From positions 1 to 64,000 of the forward strand of contig JAFRKJ010000032.1 of the NCBI GenBank assembly GCA_017431785.1: a stretch of 64,000 bases of DNA, read 5' to 3'. How positions within the stretch are numbered: the stretch's first letter is position 1; each line of letters opens with the position of its first letter. The translations under genes and the position numbers were made by a program. Positions 43,550 through 52,030 of the stretch are shown here, in pieces. The notes beneath the pieces are model-generated. The model was not told the DNA's origin, did no database searches, and saw only the letters and a program-made list of their open reading frames with translations. The stretch comes from Bacillota bacterium. Lineage in GTDB: Bacteria > Bacillota > Clostridia > Peptostreptococcales > Anaerovoracaceae.

Positions 43550-45124
43550 ATGGGTAATCAATACAAGGAAAAACAAGACAATTTTATTATTGGACGAAAA
43601 GAGATAGTGGCTTTGGATTTAGAATTAAAAGCCACTTTAAATAATGGGATTAGTACAGAAAACAATCCTCAATTGGCAACACTAGACTCAGAACTTGAGC
43701 GTGTCAATATGGAATTGAATCGTTACACCAGCCATGCTGATAAAGTGGATTATGCGCTTGCCGTCGCTAGTGGAATCATAGCAGGCATTGTTGATGCGGT
43801 CTATGTTAGTGAATTGCATATTGAAGAAGCACATGAGTGGGGAAGTGAAAAGACAGAGGATTTCATTGTAAAAGTTGCACGATGGCAGGGATACAAGGGT
43901 TATGATGTAAAAGGAGCAATCAAATATCTCGCTGATGAGAAAGTTCATAATCATTCAGATATGAAGAAAGGATTCCATCTAGCTTCAGACCCTAATATGA
44001 TGGAGTTTGGTGGACCGTTACAGCACCATATGAGAGATTTTTCTCATCATGCATCTATTACAGGGCTTGCGTTTTCGGTACTCACACAGTTTACAGGAAA
44101 ATGCTTTGGAACAAACACGACAGGAGAGTTTATTATCCGTGATGTGAAAAATAAAGAATTAATTGGAAAAGATGTACCTCAAAAGCTATTATTTGGAGTT
44201 GTATATTGGTTTTTTCATATGGTGAGTGATATTGCGGGATCAGGGTCATTATCCGAAGGAACAGGGGTTCCTGGACCACTATTGTCGATTGCAAAGACTC
44301 TTTCTTCAACACCATTATTCAAGAATAATTTGAATGAAAAAGGTCACCGCGAATTATCCGTTTTTCTATCTAAACTTTTTAATGGAACTTTGTTAGGAAA
44401 GCGTGACGAGTTTGGAAAACTGCACCCATTAAAAGTGGATTTGAGAACAGAAGTCGGTATTGGACATCACCTTCAGAAGCAAGCCTTTCCAGTATTGGTT
44501 AATGAAATAATTGTTCGTGCACTGTTCTTCATCCGAAGACTCTCATGGGAGATTATGAAACAGGAAATCAATTCATTTTCTGATATAAAAGCGATTAACT
44601 GGGAAAACGTAAAACCATCAGGGAACAGAACAATTGATAGAATGTTAACTGTCTCAACTATGACATTCTCGTTGGCTGATACCACAGACGCAGCTGTACA
44701 TGCAGCAATTGAGTCGGGTGGTAATTGGGTGTTGTTTGCAGGCCGGTTTGTTACCAGATTTAATTATGTTGGTGCGGGCAGGGCTACTGTTGCGATAGTC
44801 AAAGAGTTTTCAAATGAACGAAAAGAAGAACAACTTATTCATGAAAAGCGCTTGTTAACAGAAGCGAAAACGGAAATCGTTTTGGAACAGTTGCAAGAAT
44901 ACAAACAGCAGCTGGAGGAAAGAGTAAGCGAGTACCTTGCAGAAGATATAAGCGCATTCCTGGAAGGCTTTGATTATATCAACGAAGGAATAATGACGGG
45001 TGATTCAGACATAGTTATTCATGGTAATGTTGTAATCCAAAGGGTGCTTGGAAGAGAACCACAATTTACCAATCAAAGAGAATTCGATGAATTAATGGAT
45101 TCGAATGATGCATTGATACTATAA
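43550..45124 (+). CDS. Unknown His-rich protein, first gene of the TerB/DUF4230 cassette
   Basis: 524 aa from ATG 43550 (GTG 43541 is an alternative). No family recognised. A coiled-coil-like N terminus is followed by a conserved-looking core with many His and Asp residues: HNHSDMKKGFHLASDP, LQHHMRDFSHHASITGLAF, YWFFHMVSDIAGSG and EVGIGHHLQKQAF. Helices around the histidines are hydrophobic, suggesting a membrane-linked metal enzyme or scaffold. The C terminus is a charged helix. No earlier recognised family is claimed. Confidence 0.6.
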   Translation: MGNQYKEKQDNFIIGRKEIVALDLELKATLNNGISTENNPQLATLDSELERVNMELNRYTSHADKVDYALAVASGIIAGIVDAVYVSELHIEEAHEWGSEKTEDFIVKVARWQGYKGYDVKGAIKYLADEKVHNHSDMKKGFHLASDPNMMEFGGPLQHHMRDFSHHASITGLAFSVLTQFTGKCFGTNTTGEFIIRDVKNKELIGKDVPQKLLFGVVYWFFHMVSDIAGSGSLSEGTGVPGPLLSIAKTLSSTPLFKNNLNEKGHRELSVFLSKLFNGTLLGKRDEFGKLHPLKVDLRTEVGIGHHLQKQAFPVLVNEIIVRALFFIRRLSWEIMKQEINSFSDIKAINWENVKPSGNRTIDRMLTVSTMTFSLADTTDAAVHAAIESGGNWVLFAGRFVTRFNYVGAGRATVAIVKEFSNERKEEQLIHEKRLLTEAKTEIVLEQLQEYKQQLEERVSEYLAEDISAFLEGFDYINEGIMTGDSDIVIHGNVVIQRVLGREPQFTNQREFDELMDSNDALIL

Positions 45125-45142
45125 AGTGCGGAGGAATTGGAA

Positions 45143-45925
45143 ATGGTAAAAGAAAAGAAGCTAGCAGGCAGTAAGATTGATGCTGCAGGTGATGTTGATC
45201 TTTATGATGTCAATAAGAAAAAAACAATTCAAAAGGTGGCAAGTAATATAGACAAGGGTGTCAAAAATACAGTTTTTAGCGCTATAGGTAATATACATGA
45301 CGCAACTGATGCAGTTAGAGATTTAATAGATAAAGACGATTTAGATGCAATTCCGGAAGAAATTGATGGAACTACAGTTTTATCTACAACCGCTGCTCTG
45401 AGAATCATATACTATCTAATGGCTGTAAATGGTGAAATCTATCATACAGAAGAAGAAAAGTACAATTTAATAGGGGAGGAGCTGGATCCTTATTTCAAAG
45501 ATAACCGTGAGAAAATCATTAAAAGATGTCAAACACAAATGGAAAAAGCAAAGAAACAGGATGACTATTATTCTGTTATCAAAAGAGGCGTTACTACAGC
45601 TATCTCATTGTCGAAACCTACCAAGGATTCATTTATTACTCCAAAACTATTGATATGGGATCTGCTTTCTGTAGCTTACAGTGATGATCAGTATGATGAT
45701 GCAGAGAAAAAGCTGATAAGATTTATTGTCAAAAAACTGAATGTCAATGAAGCTGAGTTTTTGGAAATGGAAAGTAGTTTTCTTACACTAATAGACATAC
45801 AAAGAGAAAGTGATTGGATTAAGACAACAGATCGACAGTACAAGGAGATAGAAAAAGTTGTTAATGAACTTGCTGATAGAAAAGCAGTTATCTTAGAAAG
45901 TGTACATGATTTAATTACATTATAG
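45143..45925 (+). CDS. TerB-like domain protein
   Basis: 260 aa from ATG 45143 (GCGGAGG upstream). Residues about 85-215 look like a TerB fold: LRIIYYLMAVNGEIYHTEEEKYNLIG and LLIWDLLSVAYSDDQYDDAEKKLI, with acidic metal-binding loops. TerB domains occur in membrane-linked stress and anti-phage gene clusters. Central gene of a five-gene run. Confidence 0.72.
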   Translation: MVKEKKLAGSKIDAAGDVDLYDVNKKKTIQKVASNIDKGVKNTVFSAIGNIHDATDAVRDLIDKDDLDAIPEEIDGTTVLSTTAALRIIYYLMAVNGEIYHTEEEKYNLIGEELDPYFKDNREKIIKRCQTQMEKAKKQDDYYSVIKRGVTTAISLSKPTKDSFITPKLLIWDLLSVAYSDDQYDDAEKKLIRFIVKKLNVNEAEFLEMESSFLTLIDIQRESDWIKTTDRQYKEIEKVVNELADRKAVILESVHDLITL

Positions 45926-45936
45926 GAGAACAGATT

Positions 45937-46935
45937 ATGGCATTACCATTATTATTTATTGGCATAGCTGCAGCAACTGGTGGGCTTGGTATAGGCAAAA
46001 GCATCAAAGCGGGCGTTGATGCATCACAAGCAAAAAAGATAAACAAGAATGCAAATGAGCTTGTAGAAGAATCCACAGAACTGCTTAACAAACAGAGAAC
46101 TGCTTGCGGAAATTCACTTAGTCATCTTGGAGAGGAGAAACTGTTTGTTTTAAACAACAGCATGACACAGTTTCTGGATACATTTACGCAAATAAAAAAT
46201 GTTGACTTCAACGAGTCTGAAGGTCTGGAAGAATTGAATAAGCTGCATATCGATGAAACAGAGTTTGAGGAACTTCGTGAGATGGTCAATTTTGCGGGAT
46301 CATTTGCTGGGGGAGCAGCTGCCGGAACTGCTGGTGGAGCTTTGGTTGCATTTGGCGCATATGGAGCTGCGCAGACGTTAGCGGTTGCGTCAACAGGAAC
46401 TGCTATTTCTGCATTAAGTGGAGCGGCAGCCACTAACGCGACACTGGCGTTCTTTGGTGGAGGCTCACTTGCTACTGGTGGGCTGGGAATGGCTGGAGGT
46501 GCGGCTGTTCTTGGAGGATTGGTTGCCGGTCCAGCGCTCATGGTGATGGGATTTGTTGCTGGTGCTGCAGCCAAAAAAGGATTAGAAAAGGCACAGACTA
46601 ATCAGGCTGAAGCCATGCAGATAGCAGCAGAATTAGATGCGGGATCACTTCAGTGTGAATCAATTCGCCGCAGGACATATATCTTTTATAATTTATTGGC
46701 AAGGTTGGATGCCTACTTCCTCCCGTTAGTTTATAAAATGGAAGACATACTTAAGACAGAAGGGGATGACTATAAAGATTATAGTTTGGACTCGAAAAAG
46801 GCAATCGCATCATGTGCAAGCCTGGCTGTTACTATTAAATCTGTGCTTGATACACCGTTACTTACTGATGATGGGATGCTGACAGACGAATCTGAAGAAA
46901 CGGTAAAACGGATTGAAAACGTAATTGATAACTAA
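45937..46935 (+). CDS. Gly/Ala-rich membrane-inserting protein
   Basis: 332 aa. An N-terminal hydrophobic stretch (MALPLLFIGIAAATGGLGIG) and a long central Gly/Ala-rich segment (about residues 115-215, AGGAAAGTAGGALVAFGAYGA and on) flank helical, charged regions. This hairpin-like glycine pattern is typical of membrane-inserting or pore-forming helices. No family recognised. AGGAG precedes the ATG. It is a plausible membrane effector of the cassette; inference only. Confidence 0.6.
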   Translation: MALPLLFIGIAAATGGLGIGKSIKAGVDASQAKKINKNANELVEESTELLNKQRTACGNSLSHLGEEKLFVLNNSMTQFLDTFTQIKNVDFNESEGLEELNKLHIDETEFEELREMVNFAGSFAGGAAAGTAGGALVAFGAYGAAQTLAVASTGTAISALSGAAATNATLAFFGGGSLATGGLGMAGGAAVLGGLVAGPALMVMGFVAGAAAKKGLEKAQTNQAEAMQIAAELDAGSLQCESIRRRTYIFYNLLARLDAYFLPLVYKMEDILKTEGDDYKDYSLDSKKAIASCASLAVTIKSVLDTPLLTDDGMLTDESEETVKRIENVIDN

Positions 46936-47015
46936 CTTAGTGAGGCAACTATCAAGTTTTTTGATGTATAATTAATTATAAAAAACTACATGTAAGGTAT
47001 TAAAGAGGGAACAGT

Positions 47016-47615
47016 ATGTTTGATGAAGACAGAGACATTATTGAAGAAGTGCGTAGCGTGAAACGAAGGCTTAAAGTACTAATAGTGGTACTTGTAATTG
47101 CTGCACTAATCTTTTGTATCTTATTCACACTTTTTAAGTTACTTCCAAATCGTGAGGGACCAATTGATGTTGTATCAGAACATAATGTAATGGAAACGAT
47201 ACAGAAAAGCGATTTAACAACCGTGGAATATACATACAATTCTGTTGTTACGCAGAAAGATAAAAAAGGAAAAGATGATGCATATTATGTAGCATATAAA
47301 GGAACAATAGAGGCGGGTATCGACCTAGATAAAGTTGACGTAAAAGTTGATAAAGAAAACAAGAAGATAATGATCACCCTACCAGACATTAAGGTTGATC
47401 CGCATGTCGAAGCGAGCTCTTTAGATTATATTTTCAAGAAGAAAAAGTATGAGACAGAAAAGATTTTCTCTGAAGCACTTAAATCTTGCGAGAAGGACTT
47501 AAATAAAGAGTCGAAAAGAAAAGATATATTGGAAAAAGCTACAGAAGAATCGGAAGAAAGTATTAGGGCGATGATAGAACCTTGGGCTGAGGGATATACA
47601 GTCGATTTCAATTAG
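47016..47615 (+). CDS. DUF4230 protein, membrane-anchored
   Basis: 199 aa. One membrane helix (residues 20-45, VLIVVLVIAALIFCILFTLF) anchors an outer DUF4230 domain with the strand pattern TVEYTYNSVV, VAYKGTIEAGIDLDKVDVKVD and ITLPDIKV. It is followed directly by a second, lipoprotein-type DUF4230 gene. The family is of unknown function. Confidence 0.75.
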   Translation: MFDEDRDIIEEVRSVKRRLKVLIVVLVIAALIFCILFTLFKLLPNREGPIDVVSEHNVMETIQKSDLTTVEYTYNSVVTQKDKKGKDDAYYVAYKGTIEAGIDLDKVDVKVDKENKKIMITLPDIKVDPHVEASSLDYIFKKKKYETEKIFSEALKSCEKDLNKESKRKDILEKATEESEESIRAMIEPWAEGYTVDFN

Positions 47616-47631
47616 AGAGGCTAGTGATAAT

Positions 47632-48213
47632 ATGTTAAAACGGATATGCACGATAATAATGGTAGTAGTAATTGCTATAGGTATTACCGCTTGCACGAAC
47701 CCTTTCAGTTTTGAAAGGCCGCAATTAAATACGATAAAAAAAATCTGTGAGTTGGAAACACTTACAGTTAAATGTAATGATGTAATTAAGGCAGAGAAAA
47801 AAGCAGGTGAAGGATGGCCGCATATTTTAGAGACAGATCGAGAATATTGGGTCGAATATACTGGGATTGTTGAAATGGGTGTGGATGCGGAAGAAACTGA
47901 TATTAAAGTGAAAAACAATAAAGTGTATATAGATTTGCCTGAAGCAAAGGTCTTAGGTGTACACGTTGACAGTGATTCTATTAATGAAGACTCTATTTAT
48001 GCTAGCAACGATAGATTTATTAATCCCAATAAAATCAGTGCTGAGGATCAAACAGAAATAATGCAGAAAGCAGAAGAACAACTAGAAGCTGCATTTGAAA
48101 AAAATGAAGAGATAAAGGAAGAAACGACAGAAGCTACAAAAATAGCGATAGAGAATTACATCGATAAACTTGGAGAAAGTTTCGATGTTAATTATGAGAT
48201 CATCTGGGAATAG
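47632..48213 (+). CDS. DUF4230 lipoprotein
   Basis: 193 aa. The signal peptide ends in a lipobox (AIGITAC, Cys21). The outer part repeats the DUF4230 pattern: LTVKCNDVI, VEYTGIVEMGVDAEETDIKV and YIDLPEAKVLGV. It parallels the upstream membrane-anchored member. Last gene of the island before a clear terminator. Confidence 0.75.
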   Translation: MLKRICTIIMVVVIAIGITACTNPFSFERPQLNTIKKICELETLTVKCNDVIKAEKKAGEGWPHILETDREYWVEYTGIVEMGVDAEETDIKVKNNKVYIDLPEAKVLGVHVDSDSINEDSIYASNDRFINPNKISAEDQTEIMQKAEEQLEAAFEKNEEIKEETTEATKIAIENYIDKLGESFDVNYEIIWE

Positions 48214-48241
48214 AGAATAGAACAAGAGTTGAAACAACAGA

Positions 48242-48270
48242 GCCGCAGATTACACATCTGCGGTTTTTTC
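48242..48270 (+). terminator. Terminator at the right edge of the defence island
   Basis: CCGCAGAT-tacac-ATCTGCGG followed by TTTTTT. Confidence 0.92.
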
Positions 48271-48341
48271 ATGCACCTAAACAAATCCTATGCTCGCGAA
48301 ATTTTCAACTCCTATAGTGAGGAGCAACGCACAATTAAGTG

Positions 48342-48372
48342 TTGACCTCGTCGTTACAACGAGATGTAGAGT
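48342..48372 (+). promoter_or_regulatory. MerR-type promoter and operator
   Basis: TTGACC (48342-48347) and TAGAGT (48367-48372) are 19 bases apart, the long spacer typical of MerR-controlled promoters. The spacer holds a dyad CTCGTcGTtACaACGAG (48347-48363, 14 of 17 positions symmetric). It lies in front of the MerR gene, so it is probably autoregulated. Confidence 0.75.
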
Positions 48373-48390
48373 AAGGAAGAGAGGTTTGCG

Positions 48391-48819
48391 ATGTCACTAT
48401 GGAGTATGAAAGAGGTAACTCGAATAACAGGAGCGACAGAAAGTGCTTTGCGTTACTACAATGCAAAGGGCGTACTTTCACCGACGGTAAGAGAGAATAC
48501 AGGCAGGCGTCAATGGCTTTATGACGATGAGACCGTTGGGAAACTGAAAAAGTTGTTTCTGTTGAAATACATCGGCGTTTCAATTGAAGAAGCCGGAATA
48601 GCCATCTGCGAAGAAAAAGAATTTCGGAGAACAATCATGAAAAGTCTAGAAGAACTGAAAAAGGAACGTGACAAACTGGAACTGCAGATATTCATTGCTC
48701 AGACGTTGGCACTGTCTGATGGTATGGATTTGTTAACAGCAGATGACGAAATGGATGAAGACAAGAAGCTGCTGCTAAATAGTGTAATAAGGGAATGTAT
48801 CAAGGAAGGAGCAAAATAA
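48391..48819 (+). CDS. MerR-family regulator
   Basis: 142 aa. N-terminal winged helix ([22 protein letters not shown]) with a [12 protein letters not shown] wing, then a long coiled-coil dimerisation helix. No cysteine pattern for metals is seen, so the ligand is unknown. Preceded by AGAGAGG and a MerR-type promoter. Confidence 0.85.
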   Translation: MSLWSMKEVTRITGATESALRYYNAKGVLSPTVRENTGRRQWLYDDETVGKLKKLFLLKYIGVSIEEAGIAICEEKEFRRTIMKSLEELKKERDKLELQIFIAQTLALSDGMDLLTADDEMDEDKKLLLNSVIRECIKEGAK

Positions 48820-48848
48820 TGAAAAAGAGACTGCTTGCTATTATATAA
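48819..48848 (+). other. 9-codon mini-ORF after MerR (signal-peptide-like fragment)
   Basis: ATG overlaps the MerR stop and reads MKKRLLAII, then TAA. It looks like the first residues of a signal peptide. It may be a remnant of a lost lipoprotein gene, or chance. AAGGAAGGAG just upstream makes translation plausible. Confidence 0.25.
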
Positions 48849-48865
48849 GGAACAAGGAGTTTTGC

Positions 48866-49156
48866 ATGAATAATAGATTCCACCCCGGCGACATCGTCCA
48901 GCACTTCAAGCGTGAAACATTGGATGAAGAAGCCTTTGCACAGAACAAATATCTGTATAAGATCATAGGAATCGCTACACACAGCGAAACCGGCGAGCCG
49001 ATGATGGTATATCAGCCTTTGTACGAGGATAAAGGAATGTACGTAAGGCCGCTTGAGATGTTTTTGAGCGAGGTGGATCACGAGAAGTATCCGGACATCA
49101 AGCAGAAGTACAGGTTTGAGAAGGTATCAGAGGCGTTTATGATACCGAGGAAATGA
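48866..49156 (+). CDS. DUF1653 domain protein
   Basis: 96 aa. It shows the DUF1653 pattern: VQHFKRE near the N terminus, [34 protein letters not shown] and [15 protein letters not shown] at the C terminus. A small beta-rich protein of unknown function. Its stop overlaps the next gene's start (ATGATGA). A damaged copy of its 3' end lies at 49930. Confidence 0.85.
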   Translation: MNNRFHPGDIVQHFKRETLDEEAFAQNKYLYKIIGIATHSETGEPMMVYQPLYEDKGMYVRPLEMFLSEVDHEKYPDIKQKYRFEKVSEAFMIPRK

Positions 49157-49908
49157 TGAAAGCAAGAATAGCACTCATATTATTAATAGTGATGACGATA
49201 GCATTGACTGGGTGTGCAGGTTCCTCAAATATAGATTCAGGCTACACTCAGATCACGCAGGAAGAAGCGCAGGAAATGATGCAGCTTGAGGACATGCATA
49301 AGATCATTGATGTGCGCACGCAGGAAGAATTCAATAGTGGGCATATTCCTGGTGCGATCTGTATCCCGAACGAGACGATAGGAACAGATCCGCCGAGCGA
49401 GCTTCCGGATAAGGAGCAGGTTCTCCTGATATACTGCCGCAGCGGCAATCGCAGTAAAGATGCATCCCAGAAACTTGCTGACATGGGATATACCAATGTG
49501 TATGAATTCGGCGGGATCAACACCTGGACGGGTGAAATTGTAACAGACCAGACGGAGGGTGACATGAAACTACTGATTGGAAATACAGAAGTCCCGGTCA
49601 GTTGGGAGAAGAACACTTCTGTTTCTGAGCTGAAATCTTTGGCGGAGAACGAACCGATCACGATCCAGATGAGTATGTACAGTGATTTCGAACAGGTTGG
49701 ATCAATCGGACAGAGCATTACCAGCGATAATAAGCAGATAACTGCAAAGGCAGGCGATATCGTTTTGTATTCCGGAGATCAGATCGTCATATTCTATGGC
49801 TCTAATTCCTGGGACTATACGATGCTGGGACATGTGAATCTGACAGAGGATGAACTGACGGAACTACTGGGCAATGGAGATGTGAAGATAACGATTTATT
49901 CAAATTAG
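49153..49908 (+). CDS. Rhodanese-cyclophilin-like fusion lipoprotein
   Basis: 251 aa. Lipobox (LTGC, Cys17). Residues 30-130 are a rhodanese domain with the active Cys in IYCRSGNRS. Residues 140-251 look like a cyclophilin-like domain ([18 protein letters not shown] ... [18 protein letters not shown]). The fusion would act outside the membrane, perhaps in sulfur or persulfide chemistry. Flanked by intact and remnant DUF1653 sequences, which suggests insertion between duplicated ends. Confidence 0.8.
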   Translation: MMKARIALILLIVMTIALTGCAGSSNIDSGYTQITQEEAQEMMQLEDMHKIIDVRTQEEFNSGHIPGAICIPNETIGTDPPSELPDKEQVLLIYCRSGNRSKDASQKLADMGYTNVYEFGGINTWTGEIVTDQTEGDMKLLIGNTEVPVSWEKNTSVSELKSLAENEPITIQMSMYSDFEQVGSIGQSITSDNKQITAKAGDIVLYSGDQIVIFYGSNSWDYTMLGHVNLTEDELTELLGNGDVKITIYSN

Positions 49909-49929
49909 ATGGATGAATGATGGGGATAT

Positions 49930-49985
49930 GAGAAGTACCCGGATATCAAGCAGAATATAGATTCGAGAAGGTCAAGGGTAAATGA
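49930..49985 (+). pseudogene. Remnant of a DUF1653 gene 3' end
   Basis: The sequence still encodes EKYPDIKQ, then, after a one-base deletion, YRFEKVKGK and a TGA. It matches the end of the intact gene at 48866-49156 ([15 protein letters not shown]). The TGA overlaps the ATG of the acetyltransferase gene, as the intact DUF1653 stop does with the rhodanese gene. Confidence 0.75.
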
Positions 49986-50398
49986 TCACCTACAAACACG
50001 ACATTTCGGCAACTGAATACAACAACCTGCGCGTTGGTGCAGGCTGGCGCAGTCTCTCTCTTGAGCAGGCTGAGGAAGGTTTGAGCAATTCTGCCTTCCT
50101 GATTTCCGCATGGGATGAGGATAGGCCAGTCGGCATCGCCAGAGTGATCAGCGACCGGGGATACATCTACCTGATCGTGGATGTAATCGTAAACCCTGAT
50201 TATCAGGGACAGGGAATCGGACGGCATATGGTTGAAGAGATAGATGCATGGCTTTTGCAGGAGAAGGAAGGCAAACCGACGATGATGGTTTACCTGATGG
50301 CTGCAGAAGGCAAAGAAGAGTTCTACGAAAAGTTCGGATTCAAGAGGCGTCCCGGCGAAGGCCATATGGGCGCCGGCATGACAAAGTGGATGGAGTGA
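49982..50398 (+). CDS. GNAT-family acetyltransferase
   Basis: 138 aa. The acetyl-CoA loop is VNPDYQGQGIGRHMVEEI, with a YLIVDVIV strand before and KFGFKRRPGE near the end. Its start overlaps the DUF1653 remnant. Substrate unknown. Confidence 0.83.
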   Translation: MITYKHDISATEYNNLRVGAGWRSLSLEQAEEGLSNSAFLISAWDEDRPVGIARVISDRGYIYLIVDVIVNPDYQGQGIGRHMVEEIDAWLLQEKEGKPTMMVYLMAAEGKEEFYEKFGFKRRPGEGHMGAGMTKWME

Positions 50399-50520
50399 TT
50401 CTTGATATATAGACGGCAGATTAGTAGTGTTGCCACAAAGATAACAAATTCTATGTTACAATAAAGCATCAAAATGTCATACCATATATCTTTCATCATA
50501 GAGAGGGGAAAGGTTACGAA

Positions 50521-50934
50521 ATGAAATCAAAAAGTGAATATTCAAACAGAAAACTGCTCGATTCGCTGAAGGACAATATGGAAAATGCGAAGGCATACTT
50601 AGACGATGACGCGAAGATGGAATCATTGTTCCAGGATTTTGAGAAGAAGCTGGGGCAGATTCCGAAGATCGGCGGTAAGGCAGCCGACATCGCCGTGCTG
50701 TGCTCCATGATCAGGGCATATGCGAAGAAGCAGTATACGGACGTTTCCGTTGCGACGATTCTGTTATCCATCGCCGCGCTGATTTATGTGGTCAATCCGA
50801 TGGACATTGTTCCGGACTTCATGATCGGTATCGGACAGCTGGATGACGCCGCAGCCATCGTGCTTGTCCTGCAGATGATTCAGATGGATCTGAACAAGTA
50901 CAAGAAGTGGCAGGAAGAGAACGGAAAGAGATAG
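50521..50934 (+). CDS. DUF1232 (YkvA) protein, copy B
   Basis: 137 aa, same length as copy A at 35681 and near-identical in its C-terminal end (VVNPMDIVPDFMIGIGQLDD, QMDLNKYKKWQEENGKR). It has a normal ribosome site (GAGAGGGGAAAGG). A weaker version of the shared upstream module may lie at 50473-50510. A WYL regulator follows by 28 bases. Confidence 0.82.
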   Translation: MKSKSEYSNRKLLDSLKDNMENAKAYLDDDAKMESLFQDFEKKLGQIPKIGGKAADIAVLCSMIRAYAKKQYTDVSVATILLSIAALIYVVNPMDIVPDFMIGIGQLDDAAAIVLVLQMIQMDLNKYKKWQEENGKR

Positions 50935-50962
50935 GCATAACCGAAACCAAGGAGAATGACCC

Positions 50963-51955
50963 ATGGCAAAGGGACCCAACCAGAAACTGAAGCTTTTGTA
51001 CCTGATGAAGATCTTCATGGAGGAAACGGACGAGCAGCACGGGCTGACCATGCCCCAACTGATTGACAAGCTGAATGCCTACGGCGTCAATGCGGACCGT
51101 AAGACCCTCTACATGGACATGGAGGAGCTTCGGACTTTTGGGCTGGACATCATCAGTGAGCAGGAAGGGCGCAAGTGGTACTACTATGTGGGAGCACGGG
51201 ATTTTGAGCTGCCGGAGCTCAAGCTTCTGGTCGATTCCGTCCAGTCATCCAAGTTCATCACAGACCGTAAATCCAACGAACTGATCCACAAAATCGAATC
51301 GCTGGCAAGCAGACACGATGCAAAGAAGCTGCAAAGGCAGGTCTTCATCGCCGGTCGCGTCAAGACTATGAACGAGAGCATTTACTACAACGTGGACAGA
51401 CTCCATGAGGCCATTGCGACGGACAGCCAGATCCGGTTCAAGTACTATCAGTGGAACGTGAACAAGGAGATGGAACTGCGCCGGGACGGCCAATGGTATC
51501 AGACGAGCCCATGGGGGCTCATGTGGGACGATGAGAACTACTATCTCGTCGCCTACAACTCTGCAGACGGAACAATCCGCCATTACCGTGTGGATAAGAT
51601 GCTGAATATAGAAACCGTTGACGAACGGCGCGAAGGCAAGCAGGAATTCAAGGAATTTGACTTGCCGCACTACACGAAGAGCCTCTTCGGCATGTTCGGC
51701 GGCGAGGAAAAGAAAGTGACCATCAAAGCGACCAATGATATGGTCGGCGTCATGATCGACCGTTTCGGCAAAGACATCATCATCGTTCCGGAGGACGAAG
51801 ACCATTTCAGCATTACCGTCAACGTCGCCGTCAGCGAGCAGTTCATCGGCTGGATCATCGCTTTGGGAGAGAATGTGAAGATCACAGGGCCGGATGATGT
51901 CGTCAAGCAGATGCAGCAGGCGGCGAAGCGGCTGACAGAGCAATATCTGGTCTAA
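50963..51955 (+). CDS. WYL-domain transcriptional regulator
   Basis: 330 aa. N-terminal winged helix-turn-helix (LTMPQLIDKLNAYGVNADRKTLYMDMEEL), then a WYL domain (QIRFKYYQWNVN ... SPWGLMWDDENYYLVAYNSADG) with the usual C-terminal extension. WYL domains sense nucleic acids or nucleotides in many defence systems, but here the neighbour is a DUF1232 gene. Confidence 0.88.
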   Translation: MAKGPNQKLKLLYLMKIFMEETDEQHGLTMPQLIDKLNAYGVNADRKTLYMDMEELRTFGLDIISEQEGRKWYYYVGARDFELPELKLLVDSVQSSKFITDRKSNELIHKIESLASRHDAKKLQRQVFIAGRVKTMNESIYYNVDRLHEAIATDSQIRFKYYQWNVNKEMELRRDGQWYQTSPWGLMWDDENYYLVAYNSADGTIRHYRVDKMLNIETVDERREGKQEFKEFDLPHYTKSLFGMFGGEEKKVTIKATNDMVGVMIDRFGKDIIIVPEDEDHFSITVNVAVSEQFIGWIIALGENVKITGPDDVVKQMQQAAKRLTEQYLV

Positions 51956-52030
51956 TAAGAGGATAAAAGAGAGGAATTAGAAAGGTGCGCCTACGGGGTG
52001 GTAGCAGGCAGCACCTTGCAATAAACGAAA

